Source of the DNA: Actinomycetales bacterium
GTDB taxonomy: Bacteria > Actinomycetota > Actinomycetes > Actinomycetales > Dermatophilaceae
NCBI GenBank assembly: GCA_016715285.1
Contig: JADKAO010000008.1
Coordinates: 1 to 64,000 of the forward strand
Direction: 5' to 3'
Length of the DNA: 64,000 nucleotides
Within the stretch, counting starts at the first letter, position 1; each line of letters begins with the position of its first letter. Shown piece after piece: positions 34,997 to 42,163 of the stretch. Below the pieces are notes generated by a model. It saw nothing but the letters and a program-made list of their open reading frames with translations, was not told where the DNA came from and searched no databases. A program made the translations under genes and the position numbers.

Positions 34997-35230
34997 GTGG
35001 GCTTGTAACCCCAAACAAGGGAGGTGAAGCCGTGGCAAGCGGTTCTGAGCCCAGACAAGGGCAGTTAAGCCACGTCAGGCGACTCCGAGCCCAGGCAAGG
35101 GAATCGGTTCTAAGCCCAATCAGGTCCGGCCCTGCCGCAGCTGGGGTCGTGATAGCCGCGCTTCGGTGAGGTTGCACCGTCAGCGAAGCGTCGCCAACCT
35201 CAGCGAGGCCGGATCCGCCCTCCGTACCTG
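34997..35230. repeat. Degenerate repeats of the ccagacaagg family
   Basis: Units such as gcttgtaaccccaaacaagg, gagcccagacaagggcagttaagcc and gagcccaggcaaggg repeat at irregular spacing up to about 35120. Similar words follow ltrA (20390-20540). In both places they start within a few dozen bases of the gene end. No ORF is supported. Confidence 0.6.
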
Positions 35231-35249
35231 CAGTGCGTCACGCTGGCCC

Positions 35250-35286
35250 CCTGACAAAAGTCATTCGAAGTGACATCATATGGGTT
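35250..35286 (+). promoter_or_regulatory. Candidate operator/promoter before the MarR gene
   Basis: The AT-rich patch ctgacaaaagtcattcgaagtgacatcat holds an imperfect dyad TCATTCGAAGTGA and a possible -35 (tgacaa). It lies directly upstream of a MarR-type gene, which commonly represses itself. Confidence 0.35.
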
Positions 35287-35289
35287 GTG

Positions 35290-35787
35290 ATGATCAACCC
35301 GGGCACATCTGACGGGTTCGAGACGGCCGCCGCGGCCCAGGTTGCCAAGACCTATCCAGACGCCGATCTGCTCGCGCTCCGCGCCTCGTTCAACCTCATT
35401 CGAGTGTCCACGCTCCTGGTCCACCGGCTCGAGTCGACGGTCCACCGCGACGCCGGTTGGAGCATGGCCGGCTTCAGGGTGATGTTCTGCGTGTGGGTCG
35501 CCGGCGAGATGGAGCCCCGTGAGATCGCCCGCTTCTCGGGACTGTCCCGCGCTGCGGTGTCCAGCGTCCTCAACACCCTTGAGCGCGATGGGCTCGTCGA
35601 GCGCCACCGCGAGTCGGCCGACCGACGCCTCGTGACCGTGCGCCTCACCGCCGAGGGGGAGCAGCGTCTCGCCGCGGCATACAGTCGCGAAAACGACATG
35701 GAGAGAGCGTTTTTCGAGCGGCTCGGAGACGATCTGGAGGACTTCGTCGAGCTCACCCGCAGGCTCCTGCGCGGGCGCTCGGCCTAG
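35290..35787 (+). CDS. MarR-family transcriptional regulator
   Basis: 165 residues from the ATG at 35290 (GTG at 35287 possible). Winged helix: MEPREIARFSGLSRAAVSSVLNTLERDGL is the recognition region (split here by convention) and ESADRRLVTVRLTAEGEQRL the wing. A helix before it (SFNLIRVSTLLVHRLES) serves dimerisation. It lies 140 bases before the diiron protein gene in the same direction, so it may control that gene and the reductase gene; its ligand is unknown. Confidence 0.88.
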   Translation: MINPGTSDGFETAAAAQVAKTYPDADLLALRASFNLIRVSTLLVHRLESTVHRDAGWSMAGFRVMFCVWVAGEMEPREIARFSGLSRAAVSSVLNTLERDGLVERHRESADRRLVTVRLTAEGEQRLAAAYSRENDMERAFFERLGDDLEDFVELTRRLLRGRSA

Positions 35788-35928
35788 CCCGAGCGACCCC
35801 TACTGACGGGTACCTCAAAACGCGAATTCCACGCCCCAAAGATTACCGACCAACCGGTCAGTGTGACCCCACACACGCAGGTCGTCAAGATCTAGACAAT
35901 CTAACTCGCGACATCTACTCTCGGCCTT

Positions 35929-36954
35929 ATGAGCCACAAAGAGCGCTTCGCAGGAAGCATGGACACGCCGCCGGCAACCGAGCAGCCCAACGTTTACCCG
36001 CTGAGCTGGCACCGCGAGACGGCCAAGATGGAAGAGATCTGGGCCTCTTCCCAACGCGACCAGTGGGACCCCCTGAAGCTCCCCTGGGACACCTTCGACC
36101 CGAGCTCCTACACGTGGGAACAGCGTGAAGCCATCGCCTACTGGTGGACGCTGCTCTCGGTCTTCGACGCATCGGCCCCGCCGGTGTTCGCCGAAGCACT
36201 CATCAAGACCTACGAGGTCCATGAGGAAGACGCCGTCCGTCGGTGCTTCTTCTCCGTCACCCGTGACGAGCAGATGCACGAGCAGATGTGTGGCCTCGCC
36301 ATCACCAAGTTCCTCGAGCACCCGGACCCGCTGACCTACGAGCCCAAGACTGAGCTCGGCAAGAAGCTGCAGAAGAACGCGCAGTGGCTGTACTTCAACG
36401 GCGGCCGCTACTGGGACGGCTACAAGAAGGCTGTCCCGCGCTACTCCCTGGCGATCCTCTTCTCGTCCTTCCTCATGGGCGAGATCGCAGCGGCGACCAT
36501 CTTCCACCAGATGGCTGCCGGCTCGAAGGAGCCCGTGTTCCAGGCTGCCTTCCGCAACATCGGTCGCGACGAAGGCCGCCACATGGCGATTTGCATGTCG
36601 CTCATGGAGCGCGACTACCCGAAGCTGGACCTGTCCGAGCGCAGCCTGATCACCAAGCAGATCCGCGCCGGCTACCTGTTCCTCTCGGCCGTGCTCTTCG
36701 AGCCGCCGATGGAGTTCTGGGACCTCCCGGCCGACTTCATCGACAACCAGCGTGAGGGCGAGGCCGTGGCACGCGCCGCCGGCTTCTTCATCCCCGAGTA
36801 CGAGCAGAAGAAGGAAAACTGGCGCAACGCCATGCTCAACCTCAAGGGTGTTCTCGACCGCTACAACATCCCGTTCCCGGCGATCCCAGAGGTCGGCATC
36901 TCCGGCGAAGAGATCACCGACATCGACATGGATGACATCATCCCCGTCTTCTGA
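35929..36954 (+). CDS. Ferritin-like diiron protein (oxygenase/oxidase component)
   Basis: 341 residues. Two ExxH signatures on a four-helix bundle: VTRDEQMHEQM and GRDEGRHMA, with further Glu candidates in YEVHEEDAVRR and FLMGEIAAATIFHQ. This is the ribonucleotide-reductase-like ferritin superfamily, but no partner large subunit is near and the NrdB/NrdF radical-Tyr context is not evident. The neighbouring ferredoxin reductase (37124-38173) could supply electrons, giving a two-component oxygenase. Substrate unknown. Codon use is extremely GC3-rich, suggesting high expression. Confidence 0.75.
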   Translation: MSHKERFAGSMDTPPATEQPNVYPLSWHRETAKMEEIWASSQRDQWDPLKLPWDTFDPSSYTWEQREAIAYWWTLLSVFDASAPPVFAEALIKTYEVHEEDAVRRCFFSVTRDEQMHEQMCGLAITKFLEHPDPLTYEPKTELGKKLQKNAQWLYFNGGRYWDGYKKAVPRYSLAILFSSFLMGEIAAATIFHQMAAGSKEPVFQAAFRNIGRDEGRHMAICMSLMERDYPKLDLSERSLITKQIRAGYLFLSAVLFEPPMEFWDLPADFIDNQREGEAVARAAGFFIPEYEQKKENWRNAMLNLKGVLDRYNIPFPAIPEVGISGEEITDIDMDDIIPVF

Positions 36955-36968
36955 TCCACGCCTTTCGG

Positions 36969-37006
36969 AGGGGTATGCCGCGGTCTCACCTCCGCGGCAT
37001 ACCCCT
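36969..37006. terminator. Hairpin made of an inverted GTATGCCG pair, after the diiron gene
   Basis: 15-bp perfect stem (36969-36983 with 36992-37006), 8-base loop. Each arm is aggggtatgccgcgg or its complement. It starts 15 bases after the diiron gene stop and is followed by a T-containing stretch (ttccgtcttgcccc), so a transcription terminator is likely. Confidence 0.8.
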
Positions 37007-37123
37007 TCCGTCTTGCCCCAAAAGTGCTTAGACGTAGCGGGGATCTACGACGAAAACATGTCACTGACGTCACCCCCGTAGTGCCCTTTTCACCCTCCAG
37101 CTTCGACCAGCAAGATAGGGACC

Positions 37124-38173
37124 ATGACAGCGACGATCCGCCTCCAGCCCTCTGGGCACGAGGTCACCTGCGAGTCCGGGGACACGGTGCTGTCGGCCTT
37201 GGAAAAGGCCGGCTACATCATGCCCAACAACTGCCGCGCCGGCGCCTGTGGCGAATGCAAGACCAAGGTGCTCGACGGCTCATTCGACCAGGGCATGGTC
37301 TTGGACATGGCGCTCAGCCAAGCCGACCGCGCCGAGGGCTATGGCCTCATGTGCATGGCCAAGCCGCTCACGGCGACCCTCGACATTGAGTTCGGCACCG
37401 TTGACGCGCTGCAGAAGCTCTACCCGCCGCGCGAAAACGTCCCCTTTGTCGTCACGGACCTCATTCGCCGCACCCCGTCGATGCTCGAGCTGCAGTTGCG
37501 CCCGCTCGGCGAAAACCTCCGCTACTGGCCGGGCCAGTACGTCATGCTCGGCGACGCCTCTGCTGACGCCCCGCCGCGGTCCTACTCCATCGCCAACGCC
37601 CCTCGCCCCGACGGTGAGATCCACCTGCTCATCACCAAGGTCGACGGCGGCAAGACCAGCGGCTGGGTTCACGACAAGCTCGACGTCGGCGACCAGATCC
37701 TGCTCTCTGGGCCCTACGGCACCTTCGTCGGTGACCCCTCGGTCGAGACCCCCGTCGTGTGTCTCGCCTCTGGCTCCGGCCTCGCGCCGATCCTCGGTCT
37801 CACTGACGGGGCGCTGCGCCGCGGCTTCCCGCACGGTGTGACGCTCATCTTCTCGGCCCGCACCGAAGCCGACGTCTTCGACCGCGGCCTCATGAAGTGG
37901 TGGGAAAAGAAGCACCGCAAGTTCCGCTTCGTCCCCACCTATACCGGAGCCGACGCCCCCGAGGACGCCGAGCACGGCCGCATCCCACTGATGCTCGACA
38001 AGGTGTTCCCGTCGCTCGCCGGCCACAGTGTCTTCATCGCCGGCAACCCCGACTTCGTCGAGGCCTGCAAGGTGCGCGCTCTCGAGTTGGGCGCCGACCC
38101 TGAACTCGTCCATGTCGAGGGCTACTTCCCGGCAGCGCCGGCCGAATGGCCGCCGCCTGGTCGCCTCGTGTAG
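37124..38173 (+). CDS. Ferredoxin-NAD(P)H reductase component with N-terminal 2Fe-2S domain
   Basis: 349 residues. Residues 1-95 are a plant-type ferredoxin with NCRAGACGECKTK and a distal Cys in LMCMAKPL as cluster ligands. The FAD domain has RSYSIANAP, the NAD domain CLASGSGLAPILGL and the C-terminal HVEGYFPA. The order matches reductase components of phenol, propane and benzoate oxygenases (MmoC/DmpP type). It lies downstream of the diiron protein but after a terminator-like hairpin, so it may have its own promoter. Confidence 0.9.
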   Translation: MTATIRLQPSGHEVTCESGDTVLSALEKAGYIMPNNCRAGACGECKTKVLDGSFDQGMVLDMALSQADRAEGYGLMCMAKPLTATLDIEFGTVDALQKLYPPRENVPFVVTDLIRRTPSMLELQLRPLGENLRYWPGQYVMLGDASADAPPRSYSIANAPRPDGEIHLLITKVDGGKTSGWVHDKLDVGDQILLSGPYGTFVGDPSVETPVVCLASGSGLAPILGLTDGALRRGFPHGVTLIFSARTEADVFDRGLMKWWEKKHRKFRFVPTYTGADAPEDAEHGRIPLMLDKVFPSLAGHSVFIAGNPDFVEACKVRALELGADPELVHVEGYFPAAPAEWPPPGRLV

Positions 38174-38204
38174 TTCGCGAATCGCCACAGACTGGCTCAC
38201 AAAG

Positions 38205-38238
38205 CGTGAGGGGTATGCCGTCCGGCATACCCCTCACG
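38205..38238. terminator. Perfect GTATGCCG palindrome after the reductase gene
   Basis: 16-bp arms (38205-38220, 38223-38238) separated by only two bases; each arm contains gaggggtatgccg or its complement. It stands between the reductase and a convergent gene at 38297, so it may act on both. Confidence 0.8.
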
Positions 38239-38296
38239 TGTGTCCGTGTGACGCTGGCACTTCTCTTGGCACCCAGCCAGACTTACCAGGAGCCGC

Positions 38297-38938
38297 TCAC
38301 ACCGTGAATCCAGGGGGCTTCACGAACCAGGTCGCCAAGATGGTGTTTGCGCGCTGTCGGGCAATCGTGCGCATCGCGGCGGAGGTCCGGACGCCCGTCG
38401 CCGCGAACCACGACAGCCAGCACACCTGCCAGCGCCAGGCGCCGTTGTACTCCCAACTCGAGTCGAGGTTGCCCTTGTCGTGCCCCTTGCCGTCAGCGTG
38501 CCGCGACTCATGGATCAGCGTGCCAGCGCGCTCGGGAACGCTGCGTTGGTAGAAGTACACGAGGTAGAGATCGGTGTAGTTGTCCCAAACGCCCCACGCG
38601 GTGGCGGCGACTTTGCTTCCGTCACCACAGCGCGCGTCGAGTTCGTCGATGTGACTTCGGGCGAAACGACCACCCCAGTGGAGGATGTCAGCGTCGTACG
38701 ACTCGTTGCGATAGTCCTCCGCCGAGTAGGTCAGGCAGTAGATAGCGTTGAGAGTCCGCGCCAGCGGGAGATTGATGTTGCAGGGGTCTTCCGCGCCAAA
38801 CCCGTGGTCCCAGTCGCCCCAATCGAAGTCGAACACATCCCACGCCCAGTTGACAAAGGGCTGGTTACAAATGCGCTGACCGTACAGCTGGTCGCCGCTC
38901 GCGACGAGGCTGGGCACAGTGGCAGTGCACGAGGCCAT
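38297..38938 (-). CDS. Putative HExxH zinc metallopeptidase-like protein
   Basis: 213 residues. It contains TLIHESRHADGKGHDKGN, in which HESRH is an HExxH zinc motif; a second His-rich pair (HADGKGH) follows. Rich in Trp and Tyr, with seven or so Cys spread over the chain and no clear signal peptide. No named family recognised; the motif alone supports the call. The upstream gene (38960-39706) runs in the same direction 21 bases away, so they are probably one operon. Confidence 0.6.
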   Translation of the reverse strand: MASCTATVPSLVASGDQLYGQRICNQPFVNWAWDVFDFDWGDWDHGFGAEDPCNINLPLARTLNAIYCLTYSAEDYRNESYDADILHWGGRFARSHIDELDARCGDGSKVAATAWGVWDNYTDLYLVYFYQRSVPERAGTLIHESRHADGKGHDKGNLDSSWEYNGAWRWQVCWLSWFAATGVRTSAAMRTIARQRANTILATWFVKPPGFTV

Positions 38939-38959
38939 GATGAACTCCTTTGCTCGTTG

Positions 38960-39706
38960 TCAGTGGGGATCGGTCTGGTCGGTGCACTCGCAGCAGCCGG
39001 CCCGAGGCACGGCATACGAGGCCTGGTCGCTGAACTCACGCGGAGGGCGACCCACAAGCCGGATGGGGTCCTTGAGGTCACTGGTGTCGGCGACCAGCTG
39101 GCTGTGGGGAACCTTGCGCAAATCGGCGATCCACCGCTGCGACTCGGCGACGAGTTCGGCCACGCGTTCCCGAATGCTGTCGTCCAGGTCGTATGCCGCA
39201 CTCGCGGCGGCCGCGCGCACCGCCGTGTGCGGCTGGTTCTTGATGATGGAGACGAGCGCCTCGATGCGCTTCTCGGCTTCGACGTCTCCCACCGTGGCGA
39301 CGGACTCGGTCGCCATGACGCGGACGAGGACGTGACCGTCGCTTTCGCGATCGCATCCCGTGGTGGCGTGGCCAGCATCGTCGTGGTCGGCCAGGTCGGC
39401 GGGGACTTCCCGAATGGCTTGGTCGTGGAGCCACTGCAGGACACCCGCGCCATGGCACTGCCCGGCTGCCCACATGATCGCCCATTCGCCGAGCACATCT
39501 CCGGGGGCGAGGTTTTCGCGGGCTTGGATGAATGCGGTGATCGCGTCATCCGCCTCCCGCCGCAGCACCTCAAGAGCGCGCTCGCGGATGGCGACACCCA
39601 TCTCGCTGTCGTCGTGGACGCGGGCGAGAACCTCACGCAACGCCCAGAAGTGGATGGAACGGGGCGGGTCCTCCGGAAGAACGTGGATGCTTAATGTGTC
39701 GCTCAT
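38960..39706 (-). CDS. HEAT-like helical protein of unknown function
   Basis: 248 residues. The middle part (EKRIEALVSIIKNQPHTAVRAAAASAAYDLDDSIRERVAEL) looks like HEAT-type helical repeats. The N-terminal half is mixed helical (AIRERALEVLRREADDAITAF). It ends with GCCECTDQTD. No catalytic motif. Operon partner of the HExxH protein. Confidence 0.6.
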   Translation of the reverse strand: MSDTLSIHVLPEDPPRSIHFWALREVLARVHDDSEMGVAIRERALEVLRREADDAITAFIQARENLAPGDVLGEWAIMWAAGQCHGAGVLQWLHDQAIREVPADLADHDDAGHATTGCDRESDGHVLVRVMATESVATVGDVEAEKRIEALVSIIKNQPHTAVRAAAASAAYDLDDSIRERVAELVAESQRWIADLRKVPHSQLVADTSDLKDPIRLVGRPPREFSDQASYAVPRAGCCECTDQTDPH

Positions 39707-39779
39707 GTGCAGCCTCCTCGTGTGACGGTGATGTCACAAGAGGAGGCTGCAACAGGGGCGCTAGATACCGGCCAGACTT

Positions 39780-40118
39780 TTAGGTCTCTTGGGCGCCTAA
39801 GGCGTGCGGCGGCGCCGCGTCAGTGACCTCGACGATGACCGTGCCCCGCTCGGTGACGTGTGTGCGGGCCTCAAGAGGCTTGTTGCTCGCCTTGTCCTTG
39901 ACGGCTCGGCCAGCAGCCTTGACGGCGTCGCCGACCTTGTCGGCAACGAACGGCAGCGCCTGCGTCTTGACCGCCTGGCCGGCTTGGTCGAGACGCTCTT
40001 GCACGGGGTCTGACGTCCAAAGGCGGTGGGCCCCACGTTTGATCTGGTCATAGCGCGCCCGACCTGCACGGGTGCCGAGGACATAGCCGACAGCGGCACC
40101 TGCGACGAAACCGATCAT
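39780..40118 (-). CDS. YtxH-like small membrane protein
   Basis: 112 residues. An N-terminal membrane segment with Gly spacing (FVAGAAVGYVLGTRAGRARYDQI) is followed by an amphipathic helix (VADKVGDAVKAAGRAVKDK), as in YtxH-type stress proteins. It ends with a short beta-like stretch (GTVIVEVTDAAPP). A single gene between unrelated neighbours. Confidence 0.75.
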   Translation of the reverse strand: MIGFVAGAAVGYVLGTRAGRARYDQIKRGAHRLWTSDPVQERLDQAGQAVKTQALPFVADKVGDAVKAAGRAVKDKASNKPLEARTHVTERGTVIVEVTDAAPPHALGAQET

Positions 40119-40185
40119 GGGCGGGCCTCCTTGAGGGGCGAGCAGTCAGTGCAGCTTCTCAAACCTCGGCGCCAGGGCCAAACGC

Positions 40186-40219
40186 AACAGCGGGTATGCC
40201 GTACGGCATACCCGCTGTT
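40186..40219. terminator. 34-bp perfect palindrome of two GTATGCCG copies
   Basis: Bases 40186-40219 form an uninterrupted palindrome (17 + 17). Each half is aacagcgggtatgccgt or its complement. It is between the divergent YtxH-like gene and cysK, not at a gene 3' end, so a pure terminator role is doubtful here. Confidence 0.75.
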
Positions 40220-40311
40220 TGCAAGGCGGGGTCCGGTCCAGTGCGAGAGCAGCCGTCCTCACCCGTCTTCAGCCGTCCGGGTTTTGGACGCGATCCGAGC
40301 AGTTGATAACG

Positions 40312-40336
40312 ACGTGTTGGAATATCCATAACACGT
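40312..40336. promoter_or_regulatory. Inverted repeat upstream of cysK
   Basis: ACGTGTT (40312-40318) and AACACGT (40330-40336) form a perfect dyad with an 11-base, AT-rich centre. Placed about 60 bases before the cysK start, it is a plausible operator for sulfur control; a ribosome site (ccggaggc) follows at about 40378. Confidence 0.45.
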
Positions 40337-40394
40337 TCATGGTTGCGGGACGTGGACCCTGATCGATCACATTCCTTCCGGAGGCACGCTTCTC

Positions 40395-41327
40395 ATGCCC
40401 ATTTATGACGACGTCACCGCCCTCGTCGGCAACACCCCGCTCGTGCGGATCAACCGGCTTTTCCCCGACTCGCAGGCCACGGTGGTGGCCAAGCTCGAGT
40501 TCTATAACCCCGCGAACTCGGTCAAGGACCGCATCGGCGTCGCGATCATCGATGCGGCTGAGGCATCCGGCGAGCTCAAGCCCGGCGGCACGGTCGTCGA
40601 GGCAACGTCAGGCAACACCGGGATCGCGCTGGCCATGGTCGGCGCCGCCCGCGGCTACAACGTCGTCCTGACGATGCCGGAGTCGATGTCCAAGGAGCGC
40701 CGCGCGCTACTGCGTGCTTTCGGTGCCGAGCTCATCCTCACCGACCCTGCCAAGGGCATGAAGGGCGCCGTCGACCGCGCTGAGGAAGTTGTCGCCGAGC
40801 GTCGTGGCGCGGTCCTTGCTCGGCAGTTCGCCAATGAAGCCAACCCGGCGATCCACCGCAAGACCACGGCCGAAGAGATTTGGCGCGACACCGACGGCGG
40901 CGTCGACATCGTCGTGGCCGGCATCGGCACAGGTGGCACGATCACCGGTGTCGGTCAGGTGCTCAAGGAGCGCAAGCCCGGCGTCCAGATCGTCGCGGTC
41001 GAGCCGGCCGAGTCGCCGATCCTCAACGGCGGCCAGCCTGGCCCGCACAAGATCCAGGGGATTGGCGCCAACTTCGTCCCGGACATCCTCGACACCACCG
41101 TCTATGACGAGGTCATTGATATCGATGCTGGCACCGCCGTGACCTTTGCCCGTCGCGCCGCCACCGAGGAAGGCCTCCTCGTCGGCATCTCCTCCGGCGC
41201 TGCCCTTGCCGCTGCGGGCCAGATCGCCGCGCGCGCCGACAACGCCGGCAAGACGATCGTCGTCATCATCCCCAGCTTCGGCGAGCGCTACCTCTCGACG
41301 GTCCTCTTCGAGGGCCTCGTCGACTGA
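40395..41327 (+). CDS. cysK: Cysteine synthase (O-acetylserine sulfhydrylase)
   Basis: 310 residues, standard length. PLP enzyme making cysteine from O-acetylserine and sulfide. Seen: ALVGNTPLVRINRL, PANSVKDRIGVA with the PLP Lys, VEATSGNTGIALAM (substrate loop), AGIGTGGTITGVG (phosphate-binding glycines), and VGISSGAALAAA. The serine acetyltransferase gene follows by about 85 bases, and the CysE C-terminal Ile could insert into the CysK active site to form the cysteine synthase complex. Confidence 0.96.
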   Translation: MPIYDDVTALVGNTPLVRINRLFPDSQATVVAKLEFYNPANSVKDRIGVAIIDAAEASGELKPGGTVVEATSGNTGIALAMVGAARGYNVVLTMPESMSKERRALLRAFGAELILTDPAKGMKGAVDRAEEVVAERRGAVLARQFANEANPAIHRKTTAEEIWRDTDGGVDIVVAGIGTGGTITGVGQVLKERKPGVQIVAVEPAESPILNGGQPGPHKIQGIGANFVPDILDTTVYDEVIDIDAGTAVTFARRAATEEGLLVGISSGAALAAAGQIAARADNAGKTIVVIIPSFGERYLSTVLFEGLVD

Positions 41328-41413
41328 GCCCCTCGTCGACTCAGCCCCTCGTCGACAGCCCTCCGCCCCTAGCGAACCACCGAGTCGACTGACTCCACTG
41401 AACGGACCCTCGC

Positions 41414-42127
41414 ATGTTTGCCGCCCTCACCACCACCTTGCGCCGGGATCGATCCTGGCGGCTCACGGCTGACCCCGAAACCGGCCTGACGTCCCGGGTC
41501 GAGCCGGTTGGGCCTCCAGGCCCTGTCGTCGCACCCCGTCGCCGCATCGTGCGGCAAACCGTCGCGATGATCCGTGAAGACATCGATGCCGCGATGCGCC
41601 GCGACCCTGCGGCGCACTCGCGGGTCGAGATGTTCCTCGCGTCGTCGGGCTTGCACGCGATTTGGTCCTACAGGGTGGCGCACTCGCTGTGGGGTCGCCG
41701 TGAGACCCGCCTGTTCGCCCGTCTGCTGTCACAAGTCGTCCGGTCAGTCACGGGGGTCGAAATCCACCCCGGTGCCACCATCGGCCGGCGCTTCTTCATC
41801 GACCACGGCATGGGCGTGGTCATCGGCGAGACCGCTGAAATCGGTGACGACGTCATGCTCTATCACGGCGTCACGCTCGGCGGTCGCTCGCTCGCCAAGA
41901 CCAAGCGTCACCCCACGCTAGGAAACCGCGTCACGGTCGGTGCGGGGGCCAAGATCCTCGGGCCGATCTTGATCGGCGACGACGCGCAGGTCGGCGCGAA
42001 CTCCGTGGTCGTCAAGGATGTGCCGGCTGGGGCGGTGGCGGTCGGCATACCGGCTCAAATCCGTGAGGCCGTGCCCGGACTCACACCAGAGGAACTCCTC
42101 GACCACAACCCCGCCATCTGGATCTGA
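41414..42127 (+). CDS. cysE: Serine O-acetyltransferase
   Basis: 237 residues from the ATG at 41414; an alternative ATG at 41567 (MIREDIDAAMRRDP) would give 186 residues, the normal size for the short actinobacterial type. Left-handed beta-helix hexapeptides: GVEIHPGATIGRRFFIDHG, GVVIGETAEIGDDVMLYHG, VTVGAGAKILGPILIGDD. Catalytic His in the IDHG and YHGVTLGG segments. It ends in IWI, with the C-terminal Ile needed for CysK binding. It forms O-acetylserine from serine and acetyl-CoA. Confidence 0.93.
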   Translation: MFAALTTTLRRDRSWRLTADPETGLTSRVEPVGPPGPVVAPRRRIVRQTVAMIREDIDAAMRRDPAAHSRVEMFLASSGLHAIWSYRVAHSLWGRRETRLFARLLSQVVRSVTGVEIHPGATIGRRFFIDHGMGVVIGETAEIGDDVMLYHGVTLGGRSLAKTKRHPTLGNRVTVGAGAKILGPILIGDDAQVGANSVVVKDVPAGAVAVGIPAQIREAVPGLTPEELLDHNPAIWI

Positions 42128-42163
42128 TCTCGTCGTTCGCGTGCCGAGGGGTGATCGATCCAG

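Noticed and set aside
35929..36954. Ribonucleotide reductase small subunit (NrdB/NrdF)
   Set aside because: The ExxH motifs fit the superfamily, but no nrdA/nrdE partner is adjacent and the usual NrdB motifs around the radical Tyr are not recognisable; the neighbour is a ferredoxin reductase.
40186..40219. Riboswitch upstream of cysK
   Set aside because: The palindrome is a motif pair without any conserved riboswitch core, and no other conserved RNA pattern is visible before the start codon.
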